Notes under the pieces: model-generated | Seen by the model: the letters and a program-made list of their open reading frames with translations, nothing else | Database searches by the model: none | What the model was told of the DNA's origin: nothing | Part shown: piece after piece, positions 32,878 through 42,025 of the stretch | Position numbering within the stretch: position 1 is the first letter of the stretch | How the letters are laid out: the number at the start of each line of letters is the position of its first letter | NCBI GenBank assembly: GCA_023213315.1 | Contig: JAKCPI010002538.1 | Coordinates: 1 to 64,000 of the forward strand | Direction of reading: 5' to 3' | Length of the DNA stretch: 64,000 nt | Origin: Euborellia annulipes | Lineage: Eukaryota > Arthropoda > Insecta > Dermaptera > Anisolabididae | Translations under genes and position numbers: made by a program

Positions 32878-33279
32878 TTTTACTTTCTCTTACCTCTATA
32901 TATGTTATATAAGAGAGAGAAAGTATTGGATTCATGTCAAAAATTCGATGTCGAGATTTTGATGGATATACACGTTTTGAGGTCCAAAAAGTGGTTTTCG
33001 CGACATGGTCGGTCTGTGTGTGTGTGTGTGTCTGTCTGTGAACAAAATATGTCAAGATCGAAAAGAATTAGGAGATTGAAATTTTATATTTGTTTGGTAC
33101 CTACATAGGACGTGACACGAAGATTTTGAACAAAATCAGCCACAAAGTACTAGTACTTTACTGATTTTTTTTTTTTTTTTGATTTTCTTAAAATTCGCTC
33201 CAACGAATTTGTTTAGATTCATAAATCAACTAGATGCTTTTTAAAATGTATATTCTCATTTTGCCGTTGAAATCTTCTG
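32878..33279 (+). repeat. RepA copy, truncated at right
   Basis: Starts TTACTTTCTCTTACCTC and runs to CCGTTGAAATCTTCTGATC, then is replaced by the hammerhead-bearing element. Confidence 0.85.
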
Positions 33280-33280
33280 A

Positions 33281-33490
33281 TCACTTGGTGTCTCATCGCA
33301 ATGATCGTGAATACGGAGAGCATGAATGTAACAATTAAACAATTGAAACTCCTCAACCAGGCTGATTTTTCGGCAAGGATGTAGGAAGGGAAAAATAAAA
33401 AACACAAAGTTTTTTATTTTCCCAAATGAGTTTAATTCCTAATATTTCGAAGGCACAAAGGCTCTTCTTCTTCAGAGGAAGCTGAAAATA
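33281..33490 (-). mobile_element. Hammerhead-bearing retroelement fragment
   Basis: Minus-strand order: a hammerhead core (33436-33480), an A/T hairpin around AATAAAAAACTTTGTG / TTTTTTATTT, then CCCTTCCTACATCCTTGCCG and AATCAGCCTGG. The same order (ribozyme, A/T hairpin with AATAAA, CCTGG-containing block) is seen at 38271, 44983 and 47641. It resembles termini of Penelope-like elements or retrozymes. No reverse transcriptase is present. Confidence 0.55.
33436..33480 (-). ncRNA. Hammerhead ribozyme-like motif
   Basis: Minus-strand core CTGAAGA (fits consensus CUGANGA), stem II GAAG/CTTC with an 11-nt loop, then GAAA and a TT cleavage dinucleotide compatible with UH. Stem I TTCCT/AGGAA closes the junction. 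Stem III would be minimal, a known feature of some type I hammerheads, where activity may need a dimer. Self-cleavage is not shown. Confidence 0.55.
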
Positions 33491-33818
33491 ATTATAATGT
33501 TAACAAAAGTATTTTTTACAATAGTTTAACATAAAGGGCATTGTTATACCTCAACAATTAAACTTAGATTCACGTTGAAACATTTTGTAAATTAAAATGT
33601 ACAAATAAAACACTTACAATTGTTAGTTATTTATTTCAAATTATTTATTGATTATAAAACATTTAACTTGTATTTTAAAACCTCAGATGATTGTAGATGA
33701 CACATTCGCGTCGAAAATATGAATTAAATGAATTGATTTATAATCAATAAATAATTTGAAACAAATAACCGAGTTTATATATTTCAAGTATGAATGTGTA
33801 TCTGAAATAGACTCAATA

Positions 33819-33994
33819 TTTTTTCCCATTCACACTCAAATAAACACAGTCTTCTCGGCAACTCATATAAGACTAAACGATACTCATTTGGTATCCAAAT
33901 GAATTAAATAAAATCATTGGACTGCCTGGGATCCGAACCCGTGAACCTTGGTATAGAAGGCCGCTATGCTAGCCACTACACCAAGCCCGAGGAC
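33819..33994 (-). mobile_element. SINE-A, internally deleted
   Basis: Tail CCCATTCACACTCAAATAAA, ACAGTCTTCTCGGCAACTC and head with GGGATCCGAACCCGTGAACC and CACTACACCAAGCCC. Flanked by TAGACTCAATA (33808-33818) and TAGACACAATA (33995-34005), an 11-bp duplication with one mismatch. Shorter than the 285-bp copies because of loss around the middle and poly(A). Confidence 0.85.
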
Positions 33995-34234
33995 TAGACA
34001 CAATACATTTATACTTCCAAATTAATAATTCAAAAATTCAATAGATATCTTATATCGTGAATTTTGCGTAGAAGTTTCACTGCATGGTGTTTTCTTTTAA
34101 TTGATATCAATTTTATTATTATTATCAAATTTGTTTGATTTAGAATTATTATTATTATTATAAACTAAAATAATTAGTTTTAAACATTTCCCTGATTAAT
34201 ACATAAATAACGACCACATGTTGCCCGAGCTAAG

Positions 34235-34303
34235 ATGGCTGACCTTTCTCTGTCTCAATCCCAAATGAAAAGACAAAGACAAAAAATAATTAATTATTTA
34301 TAG
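34235..34303 (+). other. Short ORF in good start context
   Basis: AAGATGG start context, then MADLSLSQSQMKRQRQK and a stop after 22 codons. It could be the beginning of a first coding exon or a chance frame. No splice donor of quality is seen before the stop. Confidence 0.2.
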
Positions 34304-34623
34304 GCCTAATACCCATTTCATATCTGATGGAGAGCATAGAAATTAGGTTGAAAAATAAAAATGATTAATCGGCAAAAAAATAAATTATATTTTTATTAAT
34401 CACTAAGTATTTAGATTAAAAGAATATAATAAATTTTTACGCTTGAAAAAAAGGCCAGATTTCTCAATAGCTTTCGCTCGTTTGATCGACATGGTGGATT
34501 AAATTACAAAATTTTAAAAATAAGAACACTTAAATGAAATACGAATTAAATTATTGTTTTATTGCTTTTTTAATCATATTGTAGAAGAATGTAGTTTTCG
34601 TATTTTAACTGGATGGATATATT

Positions 34624-34652
34624 TTGGGGGGGGGGGTGGGGGGGGGGGGGGG
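34624..34652 (+). repeat. G-run, quadruplex-prone
   Basis: Ten G, a single T, then fourteen G, so four consecutive G-tracts are available on the plus strand. Run lengths are likely to be assembly-sensitive. Confidence 0.7.
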
Positions 34653-34904
34653 ATTTTCATAATTAGGCTTGTTTTCCTAAAATAATCCTGAAAATAATTG
34701 ATAATTAGAGAGCGGAAAAAATGACTTTTGTCAGTTTTGAGACTTTTCCAGATTTTCTTATAAGAAAGATCAGTGATGATATCTATAGATATCATCACTA
34801 ATCTCACAAAAAGAAACGTTTTTTGAGATTTTAAAAAGGACTTTTGCCTCTAAAAGACTTTTTTTGAAAAAAATCGACTTTTATGACAGACTTTTTCAAA
34901 TTTT

Positions 34905-35378
34905 TACTTTCTCTTACCTATAAAAAACTATATATAGAGAGAAAGTATTGGATTCATGTCAAAAATTCGATGTCGAGATTTTGATGGATATACACGTTTT
35001 GAGGTCCCCTGAATCCAAAAAAGTGGTTTTCGCGACGTCTGTCTGTCTGTCTGGGTTCAATTTAAAGCATGATAGGAGGTTGAAATTTTATATTTAAGTT
35101 AGGCGCCATCCTAGGTTTTAATCAAAATCGGCCAAAGAGTACTAGTACTTTACTGATGTACTTTTTCAGTTTTTTTTGATTTTCTCAAAATTCGCTCCAA
35201 CTATTTTGATTAAAATCCAAAAATCAATTATTTTTTAGATGCCTTTTAAAAATGTATATTCTCATTTTGCCATTGAAATCTTCGGAAGATCACTTTAGTC
35301 TTGTACGACATAGAAAAGATAGGAGGAATGGATGGCATGGTAACAAAATATAAATAAACAAAGTTTATAAATTTTACT
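34905..35378 (+). repeat. RepA copy, first of a tandem pair
   Basis: From TTACTTTCTCTTACC through GTCTGTCTGTCTGGG to ATGGCATGGTAACAAAATA and TTTATAAATTTTAC, where it fuses directly with the next copy (shared TTTTAC). Confidence 0.88.
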
Positions 35379-36520
35379 TTCCTTACCCCTATATATATGT
35401 TAATATATATAGAGAGAAAGTATTGGATTCATGTCAAAAATTCGATGTCGAGATTTTGATGGATCTTTACGTTTGGAGGTCCCCTGAATCCAAAAAAGTG
35501 GTTTTCGCGACATGGTCTGTCTGTCTGTGTGTCTGTGTGTGTGTGTGTTGTGAACAAAATATCTCAAGAACGAAAAGAGCTAGGAGGTTGAAATTTTATA
35601 TTTAAGTTAGGCACCCCCAAGGGACGTGACACGAAGCTTTTGAACAAAATCGACCAAAGAGTACTAGTACTTTACTGATGCACTTTTTCAGTTTTTTTCG
35701 ATTTTCTCAAAATTTGCTCCAACGATTTTTTTTTAAATTAAAATCAATTATTTTTTAGATTCTCAATAAAATGTATATTCTCATTTTGTGATTGAAATCT
35801 TCTGAAGACCACTTTACTCTTGTACTCCATAGGAAAGATAGGAGAAATGGTTGCCATGGTAACAAAATATAAATATTTTGCCATACTTATAAATTTTACA
35901 TCTTGAAAATCGCAGGGGGGTCAAACTCGGTTTGTTTACATTTTTTCCATTTCAAGAGAGTGACGTCATGGACCCCTCTTTTTGTAAAAAATCGTTTGAA
36001 ACAAACAATTTATAAAAATCTATACACGGCATATTATTAATAAAGCAGTATAAATACCAGGGTTTAAATTAGTTTAGTTAGAAACTATACAATTTGCAAA
36101 TAAAACGAAATGAATGTGAACTAGGTTATAGGCAGTCAACAATGCTGCCAAATAGAAAAATATAGGCAAGGAGGAGCTCATGACGTGGACCAATCAAAAA
36201 CTGTGACCTGAAAATTGTTTGTTTACTAGTTTCTGGCCAACCTGTGCATTTAAAGACCTTGGAAAATCGAATGAACCGTACTGTCGGAAACTAAATACAT
36301 GTCGACACAAAAAATCTGGTGTGACAAGCACAGAACACAACTTTCGATTACCGAAGGTAAGAGAAAGTTGTGTGCCGTGCGCCAGTCACACCAGATTTTT
36401 CAAATTCAACTGTACCGTACTGTCGGAAGCTAAATATATCTCGACACAAAAAAATCTGGTGTGACAAGCACATAACACAACTTTCGATTACCGAAGGTAA
36501 GAGAAAGTGTGTGCTAACAG
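35379..36520 (+). repeat. RepA copy with MITE insertion and double hairpin end
   Basis: Directly tandem to the previous copy. The body ends at 35912, is interrupted by a MITE and resumes at 36262 with GAATGAACCGTACTGTCGG. It then carries two successive terminal hairpins (36308-36402 and 36447-36520), each with ACAACTTTCGATTACCGAAGG and GGTAAGAGAAAGT. Confidence 0.88.
35913..36261. mobile_element. hAT-like insertion with 8-bp TSD
   Basis: Exact 8-bp duplication GAAAATCG (35905-35912, 36262-36269). Left end CAGGGGGGTCAAACTCGG; the right end ..AAAGACCTTG is only weakly inverse (CA(A/G)GG). It contains GTGACGTCATGGACC and GACGTGGACCAATC. The clean duplication makes this a simple insertion into RepA. 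Confidence 0.75.
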
Positions 36521-36699
36521 TACTGATCATTACTATTCATCTACCTGCAATATTTTACTTCGTTAAACGGAATTGTGAATAAAAATTTTAATTATTTATA
36601 GAGGTTTTGTCTTCTCGCCTATTGGAAATTTATAGTGGCTGTTTGTTTTCTATTCAGAAATTTCTTTTTTTTTCTGTTCCTGTCGTTTTATTATTATTT

Positions 36700-37030
36700 C
36701 GGTCGGTGGGTATATATGGGAGAGAGAGAGAGAGAGAGAGAGAGTGCGTCGGTGTCGACGGCGACGACTGCCAGGACCGGGAATCGATCCCTGAGGAACA
36801 CCACCGACCCGAACGAGTTCCAGGACCGGGAGGAGGCGGGGCCCGTGGCTTCGACCTCGGGCGAGGTCACGTATTCATTACTGCGCATGCGCCATGACCT
36901 ATACGTTTACTTGTCCCCACTCCCACCATCAGGCCGTCCCCGAATTACGGGATTGGGGAGGGGACACACGCCCGCCCATTGGTCCCTATACACCTGAGCT
37001 ACACCTGAGAGAGACCGCCCGTGCGTTCAT
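36700..37030. promoter_or_regulatory. CpG-rich island, candidate promoter
   Basis: A sharply GC/CpG-rich interval in AT-rich DNA. It starts with a (GA)n tract (36721-36744), then GTCGGTGTCGACGGCGACG, a perfect NRF-1/Ewg-type site TGCGCATGCGCC (36882-36893) and an inverted CCAAT box ATTGG (36978-36982). Such a combination is typical of TATA-less promoters. Open frames through it are low-complexity (RERERE) or CpG-driven. Direction of transcription is not decided. The target gene is not visible within the window. Confidence 0.4.
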
Positions 37031-37212
37031 TCCCGCCCCCACCAAACGCACTATTTATTTATCAATAGCGTACTCGCCATACTTTTGTTTTAAACCTACC
37101 TTTTTTTTTTATTTTCACTATTAATCCATACAAGTAGAGTTTATCGGTCTTTTATTGTCTTGCGTATTTAAAATATAGCTAACTACCTTTATATAGTTTT
37201 AAACAAATAAAT

Positions 37213-37350
37213 AGAAAAAAATCTGGTGTGACTGGTCGCACAACACACATTTACCTTCGGTAATCGAAAGTTGTGTTCTGTGCTTGCCACACCATATATT
37301 TTGTGTCGACATATATTTAGTTTCCGCCGGTATTTTAAAATAGATGTAAT
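37213..37350 (-). repeat. RepA terminal hairpin (reverse)
   Basis: ATCTGGTGTGACTGGTCGC, ACCTTCGGTAATCGAAAGT and GTCGACATATATTTAGTTT. It leads directly into a split SINE-A, as at 555-620 and 45640-45790. Confidence 0.8.
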
Positions 37351-38254
37351 TTTTTTTTCTCATTCACACTCACACACACATTCACACAGTCTTTTCGGCA
37401 ACTTAGGCCATTTAAGAATTTGACGATAACCGTTGTAATTAATATATCTATTGTGGGGTGGGGTTGAACTTTTGCTTTTGTTTTTTCGCAAAACGGTCGT
37501 TTTTTTTCACTCTGTTTGACCCCCTTTTTGGAAGTTAAATTATTTGTATACACTAATTTAGAAATATTTTTGGTTTGGTACGGAAAAAGTCCCTTGACCC
37601 TTAGTATTAATAAACAAAAAAATGTTCCTTAAATAAATCAAGGAAAAAAAATATTCAAAACAATATTTAATAGAATTTTTTTTTCCGATTTTAATTATGT
37701 AAAGAAAATTATTATTATTTTTTATTTTTTAAAAACAATTTTTTGTTGATGTGTATCAGGATGAAGAAAAAAAGAGCTAGTATTTATTTCGTTTATTTTA
37801 TTAGGGATATCAGACATTAGAGTCAAATAGGATGGGTTAAAATTAAATTTTATTTCAAATATTATATATAATATATGTTGAAATAAAATTTAATTTTAAA
37901 ATTTATCCTCATCCTGGCTATTTTGGAGTTAAGATGGTTCGAGAGATAATAACCAAACCCTAAGCCTAGAAGATAATGTTTTCTCTGAGCCATGGGTCAC
38001 GGGCTAATTTATAATTTGAATACAAGTATTATGAAGAAAAAAAAAAATAAAAAAACGAATTGGTTTTGGGAAAACTCGGTTTTCGGTTTTTGAAAATTAG
38101 AAAAAACGTATACCGGTTTAGTGAAACCCTAGTTCAGGCATTTCTATTTAAGCCATCTTGTATCCAAATGGCTTAAATAAAATCATCGGACTGCCCTGAA
38201 CCCGCGGCGTTTGGTATAGGTAGGCACTCTACATACTACACCAAACCCGGGGAC
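37351..38254 (-). mobile_element. SINE-A split by an insertion
   Basis: The 3' half (37351-37457: TTCTCATTCACACTCACACA, CTTTTCGGCAACTTAGGCC, ATCTATTGTGGGG) and the 5' half (about 38136-38254: GGCATTTCTATTTAAGCC, GAACCCGCGGCGTTTGG, CCAAACCCGGGG) are one SINE separated by about 0.68 kb. GATGTA at both outer ends may be the remnant target duplication. Confidence 0.75.
37458..38135. mobile_element. Insertion inside SINE-A, unclassified
   Basis: Begins GGGGTTGAACTTTTGC and ends AGTGAAACCCTAGT, so the termini are GGGGTT../..AACCC at best. It holds a palindrome TTAAAATTAAATTTTATTTC / GAAATAAAATTTAATTTTAA at 37847-37902. No coding frame and no clear TSD. Confidence 0.45.
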
Positions 38255-38270
38255 GATGTAGATATTTAAT

Positions 38271-38464
38271 TAGAAGAAAGGAACGGGAGTCTTCCTGGAA
38301 CAGCAGCCAGGTGAAATAAAAAACTATATTCAGTTGTTGACGTTTCGAGCTCTAGTCCCTGAGAAAGAGCGCGACTAGTACTCAAAACGTTGGCAACTGA
38401 ATATAAAGTTTTTTATTTCACCTGGCTGCTTTTTCCGGGATGACATCCGTTCCTTTCATCTAAA
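38271..38464. mobile_element. Hammerhead-type foldback element
   Basis: Inverted arms contain GGAACGG / CCGTTCC at the outside, CAGCCAGGTGAAATAAAAAAC / its complement, and CAGTTG / CAACTG. Centre: GACGTTTCGAGC, CCTGAGAAAGAGC and CTCAAAACGTTGG. On the plus strand CTGAGAA..GAG/CTC..AAAAC is a degenerate hammerhead core (two core changes). On the minus strand CTCGAAACGTC remains but CUGANGA is disrupted. It shares the CCTGGCTGC block with 44983-45265. Confidence 0.6.
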
Positions 38465-38540
38465 ATTTTTTTATTTTAGCTTTTATCGCTCAACTTTAAA
38501 TAAGAAATTTCATTTTACATTTTAAGAGTATGGAATTTTT

Positions 38541-38985
38541 TAATTTCTCTTACCTGTATATAATCAGTAGCGTAACTAGGTGGGGGCGAAGATGGGCGCT
38601 CGCCCCTCCGCCCCAGGCGCTTCAAGCCTTTGGCGCCCCTCAATTCCGACATAGGCGCCCTAGGGCATCTAAAATATAGCCCAGGAACGGTGATTTTATC
38701 ATATTCTTTTCATAAATTGTCAAAAAAATGATAGTTTTCTTTTAAATTATATTACAACTTAAACAAACGGCGCCCTAGTTAAGCTTCGCCCCCTCCGCCC
38801 TCAAAGGCTAGTTACGCCGCTGTATATAATGTGCTATATAAAGAAAAAGTAGACTATTACATTCATGTCAAAAATTTGATTTTGAAATACAAAAAAATGA
38901 GTTCCGTTTGTTTGTCTGTGTTCAAAATAAACGAGGTTGAAATTTTATATTTAAGTTAGGTGCCCCCCTGAGGCACAAAAATAAC
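38541..38985 (+). repeat. RepA copy with MITE insertion
   Basis: TTAATTTCTCTTACCTG, interrupted by the MITE 38565-38822, then resumes in the AT palindrome, ATTCATGTCAAAAATTTG and ATTTTATATTTAAGTTAGG. It is lost after about 38985. Confidence 0.75.
38565..38822. mobile_element. hAT-like MITE in RepA, 8-bp TSD
   Basis: Ends CAGTAGCGTAACTAGG and CTAGTTACGCCGCTG. Exact duplication TATATAAT at 38557-38564 and 38823-38830. 258 bp, CGCCCCTCCGCCCC-type GC ends. Confidence 0.93.
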
Positions 38986-39059
38986 CTTTTAAATAAATAT
39001 AAAAAAAATATTTTAAAAATTCTTGAACTAAAATGAACAGTGATGGTCTGATTGGTAAC

Positions 39060-39350
39060 TCACTTGCTAGTCTCCTTTAAGTAACTCCATGTCAAATTTA
39101 TTAGAAGGGGATTTATTAATAGGATGTGGAATTGGATTTTGCGATCAATGGTGGAACGTGCCAGGTCGTCCTTGGTTCGTCGCCCGAACCAGTTGGCTTC
39201 TCGAGGATACTATAGCAGACGTGTCTTATCTTCGCCCATCGACACGAGTGGTCCATTGTGAATCCCGAGCCGCTTTGTTCTTGCCATCCTTGTCGTCCTC
39301 TTGTACAAACCCTCTAGGACAACCAACCAGCCTCTCTAGTGGCTACTAAA
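39060..39350. other. Exon-like island, strand unresolved
   Basis: A block near 50% GC with no repeat relatives in the window. The plus frame 39089-39349 is open for 86 codons (ending LGQPTSLSSGY). The minus frame 39313-39116 is open for 65 codons behind a possible acceptor GGTTGTCCTAG and reads IRHVCYSILEKPTGSGDE near its middle. Both frames lack a recognised domain. If coding, the minus reading has the better splice context. Confidence 0.3.
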
Positions 39351-39659
39351 AAGTTTATCATTTCGTTCTAAAATTCGTATAATAATACAACTAGATAAAA
39401 ACGGATTTAAAGTATAGTTCGTCAAAACCTTCCGGGTTGGAGAGAACGAAATACTGTACATCACCGAATTCTTCTCTTCCTTCCTCAAAGATTTCTCATC
39501 CTTGTGTCTGAAAGACATGGTTTTAATGGCTGTTTCTTTCTCAGAAAAATACAGAGAAGTGTTTAATTTTGAGGGTGACCTACGACGTGCATGAAAAATT
39601 AATTTAAAAAATGACACTTGACTCTTAACTTATTAAAATATTACTTAAGCATCAACCCG

Positions 39660-39960
39660 ACGAGAAATTACTTTGGAATCACCCAGAGTATACATCTGGC
39701 CCTCATTGGGTCCCAAGGAGGCATGCCCAATAAGGAAATCCCTATAAGGGCTCAATTAGAACCCAATCGGGAAATTCTCAGGAAAAATAAAATAACTTAT
39801 AGTCAGTTTCTCCCAATTGGGTTCTGTGTGGGACCTAAATGGGAAATAATTGTCTAATCAGGGCCAGGCAGGACTGCGTGACTCAGGGCCAGACAGGACT
39901 TTGCGTGACATCCCTATAGGGCAGCCCAATGAGGACCCAATAGGTGGTTCGACCTGAGGT
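39660..39960. repeat. CCCAAT-word cluster
   Basis: Repeated short words CATTGGGTCCC, GCCCAATAAGG, ACCCAATCGGG, CCCAATTGGGTTC, GCCCAATGAGG and ACCCAATAGG, plus CAGGGCCAGGCAGGACT / CAGGGCCAGACAGGACT, within 300 bp. Degenerate minisatellite-like; no frame or element ends. Confidence 0.45.
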
Positions 39961-39961
39961 G

Positions 39962-40263
39962 CGAAAATAAGTTTTTAAATAAAATCAGTCAAAAAAAATA
40001 CTAGTAGGCCTACTTTATTGCCGTACTTTTTCACTGTCTTTTTATTTTTTCAAAATCGGCTTTAACGATTTTGATTAAAATTCATAAATCAATTATTTTT
40101 TAGATTCTCTTTAAAATCTATATTTCCTTTTTGCCCCCAAAATTGTTTGAAACTTATATTATAGGCCTTCATAGGAAATCTTGTTTGATAGGAAAGATAC
40201 TCGTAGTTGCCATGCCAAATATTTTTCTATGCTTATAAATTTTACATCTTTCAATAACCCTTT
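39962..40263 (+). repeat. RepA 3' part
   Basis: AAATAAAATCAGTC, CTTTTTCACTGTC, TAAATCAATTATTTTTTAG and ATGCTTATAAATTTTACATC, diverged, directly preceding the reference copy. Confidence 0.75.
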
Positions 40264-40955
40264 TTTACTTTCTCTTACCTATGTATATATGTAATATATA
40301 TATAGAGAGAAAGTATTGGATTCATGTCAAAAATTCGATGTCGAGATTTTGATGGATCTTCACGTTTTGAGGTCCCCTGAATCCAAAAAAGTGGTTTTCG
40401 CGACATGGTCTGTCTGTGTGTCTGTGGGTGGGTGGGTGTGTGTGTGGGTGTGTCTGTGTTCAATTTTAAGCATGAAGGAATTGAGCTATGAGGTTGAAAT
40501 TTTATATTTAAGTTAAACACCCCCGGGACCGGAAAAATAAGCTTTTAATCAAAATCGGCCAAAGAGTACTAGTACTTTACTGATGTACTTTTTCAGTTTT
40601 TTTCGATTTTCTCAAAATTTGCTCCAACGATTTTTTTAAAATTCAAAAATCAATTATTTTTTAGATGCTCTTTAAAATGTATATTCTCATTTTGCGATTG
40701 AAATCTTCTGAAGACCACTTTACTCTTGTATTTCATAGGGAAGGATAGGAGAAATGGTTGCCATGGTAACAAAATATAAATATTTTCCCATACTTATAAA
40801 TTTTACATCTTGAATTCAATTGTACCCTACTGTCGGAAACTAAATACATGTCGACACGAAAAATCTGGTGTGACAAGCACAGTGCACAACTTTCGATTAC
40901 CGAAGGTAAGAGAAAGTTGTGTGCTGTGCGCCAGTCACACCAGATTTTTTATATT
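40264..40955 (+). repeat. RepA reference copy, full length
   Basis: About 692 bp. Order: an AT palindrome bounded by TTTACTTTCTCTTACC and AGAGAGAAAGTATTGG; CATGTCAAAAATTCGATGTC; TGGTTTTCGCGACATGG; a TG/GGG microsatellite (40411-40457); AATTTTATATTTAAGTTA; TTGCCATGGTAACAAAATA; CTGTCGGAAACTAAATAC; and a terminal hairpin with arms CTGGTGTGAC/GTCACACCAG around ACAACTTTCGATTACCG. No TSD or transposase. The mode of spread is unknown. Confidence 0.92.
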
Positions 40956-41180
40956 TACAATATTTAATATATTTATACTAAAAATAAAATCTTCAAAATA
41001 CTATGCTTGATGATATGAATTGAATGATTATCTTTTCATTACTACATATAAAGGGCTATCCAATGACTTCTGTTTCTGTGTGTATGTGGCTGTGTTCTAG
41101 CTGATTGGCCAGATTTACAGAAAGTGGAGTCGTTAAGGAAAATTTAAAACTTTAAGTCAGAAACGGAAATTTAAAACTTT

Positions 41181-41558
41181 ACAAACTTTGCTCGCCTTTG
41201 GCTAGTAATTGCGAAATTTCCAAACAGCCCAAGAATAAATTTAATGCATATGCTCGCCGAAGGCGAGCAAGGGGGTCCAGGGGGCAGTGGCGTAGCGAGC
41301 TTAACCGCGCCCGGGGCACAATACCTTTTTAGCGCCCCCCCCCATTCGAAAACCATATAATATTATATGTAAAGGATTGCAGGAACTTTGCAGAGGAGAT
41401 TAAATAAAAAAATCTTTTATTTAATTTTTATTTGGATTGTCAATCACAATCATTACAAACTTTGCTCGCCTTTGGCTAGTAATTGCGAAATTTCCAAACA
41501 GCCCAAGAATAAATTTAATGCATATGCTCGCCGAAGGCGAGCAAGGGGGTCCAGGGGG
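41181..41558 (+). repeat. 274-bp tandem duplication
   Basis: ACAAACTTTGCTCGCCTTTG begins at 41181 and again at 41455 (offset 274). The duplicated unit includes the GCTCGCCGAAGGCGAGC hairpin, GGGGTCCAGGGGG, the first about 105 bp of the CAGTGGCGTAG MITE and part of the hammerhead-type foldback (GGAGATTAAATAAAAAAATC). Confidence 0.85.
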
Positions 41559-42025
41559 CAGTGGCGTAGCGAGCTTAACTCGCGCCCGGGGCACAATACC
41601 TTTAGCCCCCCCCCCCCATTCGAAAACCATATAATATTATATGTAAAGGATTCGCAGGGACTTTGCAGCCAGGAGATTAAATAAAAAAATCTTTTATTTA
41701 ATTTTTATTTGCCGACGTTTCGGTCGCCAATCACGCGGCGACCGAAACGTCGGCAAATAAAAATTAAATAAAAGATTTTTTTATTTAATCTCCTGGCTGC
41801 AAAGTCCCTGCGAATCCTGAGTAAATCTCCACAGCCAAAAAACATCAATAATATGTAAAATATACTCACAAATTAATAAATAAATAAAGTCATAGGCTCA
41901 AGCTAGGCTCTAAATTTGAGACAAAATTTTCCAGCAATTTTTTGTTTTGCGGACCATTTAGCGCCCCTTTGTGAGTAGCGCCCGGGGCATGATGACCCCC
42001 CTCGCCCCCCTTCGCTACGCCACTG
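41559..42025. mobile_element. hAT-like MITE carrying a foldback insert
   Basis: Ends CAGTGGCGTAGCGAGC and TTCGCTACGCCACTG, with a 7-bp CAGGGGG on both sides (41552-41558, 42026-42032). It is the same subfamily as 31803-32090 but carries the foldback at 41647-41819 and AT-rich filler. The first CAGTGGCG at 41285 belongs to the tandem duplication. Confidence 0.8.
41647..41819. mobile_element. 173-bp near-perfect palindrome, hammerhead-type
   Basis: AGGATTCGCAGGGACTTTGC through GCCGACGTTTCGGTCGCC is mirrored around 41733. Both arms keep CCGAAACGTCGGC and CCTGGCTGCAAAG from the hammerhead family, but the CUGANGA half is reduced to CGTGATTGG. It cannot form a ribozyme core. Confidence 0.75.

Noticed and set aside
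34905..36520. CRISPR-like or satellite array
   Set aside because: Units are about 0.5-0.7 kb, eukaryotic context, dispersed with SINE and MITE insertions. It is a transposon-like repeat.
36635..36997. 120-codon frame with RERERE
   Set aside because: Built on the (GA)n tract and CpG-rich promoter-like sequence; no domain and no supporting splice signals.
41722..41760. Hammerhead at the 41.7-kb palindrome
   Set aside because: CCGAAACGTC survives on both arms but CUGANGA is lost, so no ribozyme core can form.
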